A stretch of 36,249 nt of DNA from Ruminococcus sp. (lineage in GTDB: Bacteria > Bacillota > Clostridia > Oscillospirales > Ruminococcaceae): the NCBI GenBank assembly GCA_015066715.1, contig SVNU01000010.1, forward strand, positions 1 through 36,249. The letters run 5' to 3'. The position numbers and the translations under genes are program-made. The notes beneath the pieces are model-generated. The model saw nothing but the letters and a program-made list of their open reading frames with translations, searched no databases and was not told the DNA's origin. Each line of letters begins with the position of its first letter. Positions within the stretch are counted from its first letter, which is position 1. Shown here in pieces: positions 32,470-36,249 of the stretch.

Positions 32470-33302
32470 TTTTTTGCGTTACCCGTGATACAAAGCTTGA
32501 TGACTTTCTGCGAAATGATGCAGGCGTTTCAAAAAGAATGATTTCAAGGCTGAAACGCACCGAGAACGGAATAACAAGAGACGGAAGGCTTGTCCGGACT
32601 ATTGATAATGTATACAGGGGAGAGAAAATCGTTCTGAGCTTTGAGGATACAAAAATCCTTGAGCCAAACGGAAACCTTGATGTTGAAATCGCTTTTGAAA
32701 ATGAAAACCTTATTGTTTTTGACAAGCCTGTCGGGATGCCTGTTCATCCGTCGATAAAGCATCAGGGGGATACCCTCGGAAACTTTTTTGCGTATAAATA
32801 TCCTGACCTTACATTTCGTCCTGTAAACCGTCTTGACCGGGATACGTCAGGGCTTTGTATCGTTGCAAAAAATGCGTTTTCTGCGGCGGCACTGCAGAAT
32901 GATATACAAAAAGTATATTATGCGGCGGTGACAGGAAATGTAAAAGGTGAGGGAACTGTTGACGCACCCATTGCAAGGGAACAGGAGTCAATTATAAAAA
33001 GAGTTGTACGTGAGGACGGTCAGCGGGCTGTTACTCATTACAAGGTGCTGATTTCGGGTGAAAAATATTCACTGCTTGAAGTAAATCTTGAAACAGGCAG
33101 AACTCATCAGATAAGGGTTCATTTTTCGTATATCGGACATCCTCTTGCCGGTGATGACCTGTATGGCGGCAATCGGGAGGATATAGAATATCAGGCACTT
33201 CATTGCGGTTCTCTTGAGTTTAAAGAACCGGTGACAGGTGAACTGATAACTGTAAAGTCGGATATCAGGGCGGATATGAAAAGGCTTTTTGAAAAGGTGT
33301 AA
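32457..33302 (+). CDS. RluA-family 23S rRNA/tRNA pseudouridine synthase
   Basis: Isomerises uridine in structured RNA. It probably starts with TTG at 32457: AGGAGAGGG lies just upstream and the next ATG would lose the S4-like domain (about residues 10-62, TKLDDFLRNDAGVSKRMISR). The catalytic core is clear: DKPVGMPVHPS near 89, RPVNRLDRDTSGL with catalytic Asp127, and LETGRTHQIRVH near 216. At 281 residues it is usual for RluD-type proteins; which RNA it modifies cannot be read from the sequence. Confidence 0.9.
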   Translation: MGKLVFCVTRDTKLDDFLRNDAGVSKRMISRLKRTENGITRDGRLVRTIDNVYRGEKIVLSFEDTKILEPNGNLDVEIAFENENLIVFDKPVGMPVHPSIKHQGDTLGNFFAYKYPDLTFRPVNRLDRDTSGLCIVAKNAFSAAALQNDIQKVYYAAVTGNVKGEGTVDAPIAREQESIIKRVVREDGQRAVTHYKVLISGEKYSLLEVNLETGRTHQIRVHFSYIGHPLAGDDLYGGNREDIEYQALHCGSLEFKEPVTGELITVKSDIRADMKRLFEKV

Positions 33303-33319
33303 GAAAGGAAAGTATAAAA

Positions 33320-33787
33320 ATGGAAAGAATAGCAAGTTTTCAGGTTGACCACAGAAAAATTGATGTTGGTATGTACATATCAAGAGTTGATGGAGACATT
33401 ATTACATATGATGTAAGAATGGTGAAGCCTAACGGCGGAGTATATCTCGAAACTCCTGCTATGCATACAATTGAGCATCTTTTTGCAACATTTGCAAGAA
33501 ATTCGGAATTCGGCAAGGGTATAGTCTATGTCGGACCGATGGGCTGCCGTACAGGCTTTTATCTTCTGACAAGAGGGATGAGTCATGAAGCGGCAATAAA
33601 GCTTGTACGTGATGCCTACAGATTTATTTCTGAATATGATGACAGAATTCCGGGATGTTCCGAGGAAGAATGCGGCAACTACAAGGAGCATGACCTTGAG
33701 GGAGCGAGAAAAGCGGTTCTTCCTTTGCTGAAATCTCTGGAAAATTATTCTGTCGAAATGCTGGAATACTCCTGGCATATGAAATAA
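33320..33787 (+). CDS. luxS: S-ribosylhomocysteine lyase (AI-2 synthase)
   Basis: Cleaves S-ribosylhomocysteine to homocysteine and DPD, the precursor of the signal AI-2, in the activated-methyl cycle. Metal ligands are visible: His49 and His53 in MHTIEHLFAT and Cys118 in ECGNYKEHDL. Cys76 in GPMGCRTGFYLL is the catalytic cysteine. At 155 residues it is full length. It lies 17 bases after the RluA-type gene with GAAAGGAAAG before the ATG, so it is likely co-transcribed. The nucleosidase gene is not nearby. Confidence 0.97.
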   Translation: MERIASFQVDHRKIDVGMYISRVDGDIITYDVRMVKPNGGVYLETPAMHTIEHLFATFARNSEFGKGIVYVGPMGCRTGFYLLTRGMSHEAAIKLVRDAYRFISEYDDRIPGCSEEECGNYKEHDLEGARKAVLPLLKSLENYSVEMLEYSWHMK

Positions 33788-33856
33788 AAAACACATACTG
33801 AATTTGTGCAGTTCTACAAATATTTGTCGATGTTTGGTAAATCTATACAAATCGAC

Positions 33857-33884
33857 TTGCGTTTTATTGTGAAGTTGTTATAAT
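33857..33884 (+). promoter_or_regulatory. Promoter of the M23 peptidase gene
   Basis: TTGCGT (33857-33862), a 16-base spacer, TATAAT (33879-33884). Confidence 0.75.
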
Positions 33885-33897
33885 ACTCTTACAGTGT

Positions 33898-33959
33898 AAC
33901 TGATTTGTAATAATTTATAAATCAGTTCACGGCTCTCTGTACAATGTGAGATACAGGGA
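33898..33959 (+). promoter_or_regulatory. Two-hairpin 5' leader of the M23 peptidase gene
   Basis: AACTGATTT/AAATCAGTT (33898-33906 with 33919-33927) and TCTCTGTA/TACAGGGA (33934-33941 with 33952-33959, one G-U pair) lie between the promoter and the ribosome site AAAGGAG. Function unknown; not recognised as a c-di-AMP riboswitch. Confidence 0.45.
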
Positions 33960-33979
33960 CTGAAGTGAAAGGAGTATTT

Positions 33980-35305
33980 ATGAAACACAAAGAATCAAAA
34001 TCAAGTCGTATATATTCATTGATTATGAACTGTACTGCACCAGTGCTGACTGCAATTTTTATTGGTGGTGCTGCGTGCTGGGCGGCTGAGCTTCAATACG
34101 GAGAACCAGTTGAATACAGTAAAAATCCGCAGACGGCAGCTGTTTTTTCTGAAAGAGGACTTTCGGCTCTGCCTGATGTGCAGACGGAAATGGCTTTGCC
34201 TGTTTCGGATATTACTGTTATAGATAATGCGAATTCCGGTGCTGAGCTTGTTGAGGCATGCGGTGTTTATATCGGTGACGAGTTTGTCGGTGCGGTTTCG
34301 GATGGTGAAGCTGTAGCAGAGGAGCTTTCGGTAATTCTGGACACCTACCGCAGCGATGAAAATGTTATTGAGGCTGATTTTGCTGTTGAACCTGACCTGA
34401 AGCAGGGGCTTTATCGTACAGAAGCACTTGTTGACGAATCGGACATGGCTGAATTTCTTACAGGTGAGAAGAAAGTATTTTCGGAATATACAGCCGAAGA
34501 AGAAGATACACCTGAAAAAATTGCCGAGGATTTCGGAATGAGTGTGGATGAGGTGAAGGAGCTTAATCCGGAAATAGAAGAAATAGAAAACGGTGAACAG
34601 GTTAAAATCAAGGAAACAGTTTCTGTGCTTCCTGTTAAGTATACATGTCAGGAACAGGAGGAAGAAATAGTAGAACTGAATTCGTATACCTATAATGATG
34701 ATTATGAGCTTGTGTCGGGTGGTATAAGGGGCAGAAGACTCAGCACATATGAAGTTACCTATATTGACGGTGAGGAAATTTCAAGAAGGCTTATGTCTAC
34801 TGAAACTACCGAGCTTCCGGAAGCTGAAAATGAAGCAGCCGAGGAAAACTACATTTCGCAGCAGCCGGTGCAGGCTGAACCTGACGGACAGACCGACGAA
34901 CTGCACAGTGAAAGCATACCTGAATCAGAGGATGTATTTTCGGCAAGCTTTATATGGCCTGTTAACGGCGGATATGTCAGTGACCCGTTTTTAAGTGACA
35001 GAAATCATAAGGGGCTTGATATAGCGGCGCCGGCAGGTACGGATATCTATGCTGCTGACGGCGGCACTGTTCTGGAAGCAGGCTGGAATGACGGCGGTTA
35101 TGGCTATTATGTTGTAATTGATCACGGTAACGGCTATACAACCCTTTATGCACATGCAAGCGAGGTCTATGTAAGTGCCGGACAGAGCGTGCAGCGTGGT
35201 GAGCTTGTTGCTGCAGTAGGCACAACGGGGGATTCTACAGGTAATCACTGTCATTTTGAAGTGAGATACGGTGGAAGCTACCTTAATCCGCAGGATTTTG
35301 TGTGA
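33980..35305 (+). CDS. Secreted M23 (LytM) peptidoglycan endopeptidase with LysM-like and G5-like domains
   Basis: A wall-remodelling metallopeptidase of 441 residues. The ATG at 33980 is chosen for AAAGGAG at five bases; an in-frame GTG at 33965 lacks support. A membrane anchor or signal spans about 15-40. A LysM-like motif (DTPEKIAEDFGMSVDEVKEL) lies near 175-215, then a G5-like stretch (about 220-275). The M23 domain fills the last 115 residues with zinc and catalytic motifs NHKGLDIAAPAGT and GNHCHFEVRYGG and the central GYTTLYAHASE. The domain order is like that of common clostridial cell-wall hydrolases. It could act in division or growth. Confidence 0.92.
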   Translation: MKHKESKSSRIYSLIMNCTAPVLTAIFIGGAACWAAELQYGEPVEYSKNPQTAAVFSERGLSALPDVQTEMALPVSDITVIDNANSGAELVEACGVYIGDEFVGAVSDGEAVAEELSVILDTYRSDENVIEADFAVEPDLKQGLYRTEALVDESDMAEFLTGEKKVFSEYTAEEEDTPEKIAEDFGMSVDEVKELNPEIEEIENGEQVKIKETVSVLPVKYTCQEQEEEIVELNSYTYNDDYELVSGGIRGRRLSTYEVTYIDGEEISRRLMSTETTELPEAENEAAEENYISQQPVQAEPDGQTDELHSESIPESEDVFSASFIWPVNGGYVSDPFLSDRNHKGLDIAAPAGTDIYAADGGTVLEAGWNDGGYGYYVVIDHGNGYTTLYAHASEVYVSAGQSVQRGELVAAVGTTGDSTGNHCHFEVRYGGSYLNPQDFV

Positions 35306-35331
35306 TTGGTGAAAATGTACAAAAATGGCAC

Positions 35332-35352
35332 GAGAAGTTTATAAAACTTCTC
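35332..35352 (+). other. Hairpin after the M23 gene, without T-run
   Basis: GAGAAGTTT/AAACTTCTC with a 3-base loop. It is 26 bases past the stop and 11 bases before the -35 box of the rpsJ promoter. The missing T-run makes it a poor intrinsic terminator. Confidence 0.45.
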
Positions 35353-35363
35353 ACAATCAATTG

Positions 35364-35392
35364 TTGCAAAAAATGTAAGGATATGCTATAAT
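35364..35392 (+). promoter_or_regulatory. Strong promoter of the S10 ribosomal protein operon
   Basis: TTGCAA (35364-35369), a 17-base spacer ending TGC, TATAAT (35387-35392). Near-consensus with an extended -10. Confidence 0.88.
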
Positions 35393-35398
35393 ATATTT

Positions 35399-35689
35399 GC
35401 GTGATTGCAACAGATATGCGATGAAGCAGAAGGTTGCCGGCGGTGTGTCGGGTAATTTCTGTGGAGTATGTCCGATTTAAAACCGGGCGAATGAGATATT
35501 TGAGCACAGTTTGTGTCATTCTGAAAAGCTAAAAAGCTTGAAGTATGCGAAAATTGTGTCCTGATGACTGTTACCGGATTTTGTAAACATGCGAAATCCG
35601 GTTTTTTATTGTCAAGGTCAGGAAACACACGGGTGTGTGTGATATTTCAAAACCGGCTCCCAAAATAATGCTTTAAGGAGGCGAAACAA
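35399..35689 (+). promoter_or_regulatory. Structured 290-nt leader of the S10 operon with internal terminator
   Basis: An intrinsic terminator, ACCGGATTT/AAATCCGGT (35573-35581 with 35594-35602) followed by six T, lies about 90 bases before rpsJ. Upstream helices include CAGAA-GTTGCC with its partner at 35450-35461, and GAATGA/TCATTC (35490-35518). AAAACCGG at 35479-35486 and again at 35650-35657 could pair with CCGGTTTT of the terminator's right arm, giving exclusive folds. This looks like a transcription attenuator, presumably sensing a ribosomal protein; the ligand is not known from sequence. Confidence 0.65.
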
Positions 35690-36004
35690 GTGGCAGTCAA
35701 CGAAAAGATCAGAATCAAGATCAAGGGATACGAACACGCAACAGTTGATGCAGCAGCTGCAAAGATTGTTGAAGCGGCAAAGAGAAGCGGTGCGAGAGTT
35801 TCCGGACCAATTCCACTCCCAACAAACAAAGAGGTTATCACAATCCTCAGAGCCGTTCACAAGTACAAGGACAGCCGTGAGCAGTTTGAAATGAGAACTC
35901 ATAAGAGACTTATCGATGTAATCAGACCAACTGCTAAGACAACGGATGCACTTCAGAAGCTGGAAGTACCGGCTGGCGTGGACATCGTAATGGAAGTTAA
36001 ATAA
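35690..36004 (+). CDS. rpsJ: 30S ribosomal protein S10
   Basis: A small-subunit protein, also the NusE partner in antitermination. The 104-residue sequence is typical: [40 protein letters not shown], then [20 protein letters not shown] and the C-terminal [11 protein letters not shown]. It starts with GTG at 35690, preceded by AAGGAGG. First gene of the S10 operon. Confidence 0.98.
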   Translation: MAVNEKIRIKIKGYEHATVDAAAAKIVEAAKRSGARVSGPIPLPTNKEVITILRAVHKYKDSREQFEMRTHKRLIDVIRPTAKTTDALQKLEVPAGVDIVMEVK

Positions 36005-36114
36005 TAACTTCACCCAGTGTTTCACAGAAAATCCGCTGTGAATCAAGACGGAAAAATTTCCGCCGGTCATGTTGGCTTTCAGGCCAACCAATAACCTAAC
36101 AGGAGGAAATATAC

Positions 36115-36249
36115 ATGAAAAAAGGTATTATCGGTAAGAAAATCGGTATGACACAGATTTTCGATGAATCAGGAAAAGTTATTCCTGTAACAGTAGTTGA
36201 AGCCGGTCCTTGTGTTGTTGTTCAGAAGAAAACTGTTGAAAAAGACGGT
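36115..36249 (+). CDS. rplC: 50S ribosomal protein L3, 5' part only
   Basis: The first 45 residues are present ([20 protein letters not shown]...), a clear match to the L3 N-terminus; the gene runs off the window. The ATG follows AGGAGG. The 110-base gap after rpsJ contains short stems (TCACAG/CTGTGA at 36020-36039 and GTTGGC/GCCAAC at 36070-36087). The rpsJ-rplC order is the standard S10 operon. Confidence 0.96.
   Translation, partial: MKKGIIGKKIGMTQIFDESGKVIPVTVVEAGPCVVVQKKTVEKDG

Noticed and set aside
33965-33979. GTG start for the M23 peptidase
   Set aside because: The ATG at 33980 has AAAGGAG at the right distance; the GTG overlaps that ribosome site.

Overview
The window looks like chromosome of a low-GC Gram-positive anaerobe of the Ruminococcus type (Oscillospiraceae, Clostridia). 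The evidence is three secreted proteins ending in dockerin-type calcium repeats, the LL-diaminopimelate aminotransferase route to lysine and peptidoglycan, a six-subunit Rnf complex, a teichoic-acid type gene pair, clear sigma-A promoters with strong AGGAGG ribosome sites, and the start of the S10 ribosomal protein operon. The species cannot be named from the sequence alone.

Layout. 1-1918: a small XRE regulator and glycyl-tRNA synthetase. 2278-5074 (minus): a teichoic-acid type operon, tagD followed by a glycerophosphotransferase-GT4 fusion. 5729-9274 (minus): a large secreted subtilase with a dockerin. 9714-14520 (minus): dapF, dapL, a CmpB-like membrane protein, a 61-residue small protein and a beta-helix lipoprotein. 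14947-16421 (minus): a radical SAM/SPASM enzyme translationally coupled to a short secreted repeat-plus-dockerin protein. 16635-18647 (minus): a BspA-type leucine-rich repeat dockerin protein with a long structured leader. 19082-20945 (plus): DAHP synthase and prephenate dehydrogenase. 20993-22591: an AT-rich module with a divergent Lgt-like protein, a small membrane protein and a divergently transcribed XRE regulator. 22635-30161 (minus): apbE, a NusG-II protein, a Gx transporter, rnfCDGEAB and a lipoprotein, preceded by an XRE gene (30221-30814). 31007-33787 (plus): a histidine phosphatase, a membrane protein, an RluA-type pseudouridine synthase and luxS. 33980-35305: a secreted M23 peptidase. 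35364 to the end: promoter, attenuator-like leader, rpsJ and the start of rplC.

Most striking observation. Three copies (1950-2246, 5344-5692, 9368-9662) of a non-coding, hairpin-rich, roughly 300-350 bp element with imperfect CAG...CTG terminal inverted repeats sit inside rho-independent terminators. Each lies between the stem-loop and its T-run, with the whole terminator stem-loop present on both sides. The duplicated hairpins differ in sequence and length (24, about 30 and 19 bases), and all three elements face the same way relative to the interrupted gene. This matches a non-autonomous element moved by a transposase that recognises and duplicates inverted repeats, as described for the IS30-family element IS1630. 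No transposase lies in the window.

How the genes work together. The Rnf block is a near-complete unit for ferredoxin:NAD+ oxidoreduction coupled to ion pumping; ApbE would attach FMN to RnfD and RnfG. The wall-associated genes (tagD/tagF-like, dapL/dapF, M23 peptidase) and the dockerin proteins fit an organism with an elaborate cell surface. The radical SAM and dockerin pair is the best candidate for an undescribed system: a modified surface or complex-bound peptide.
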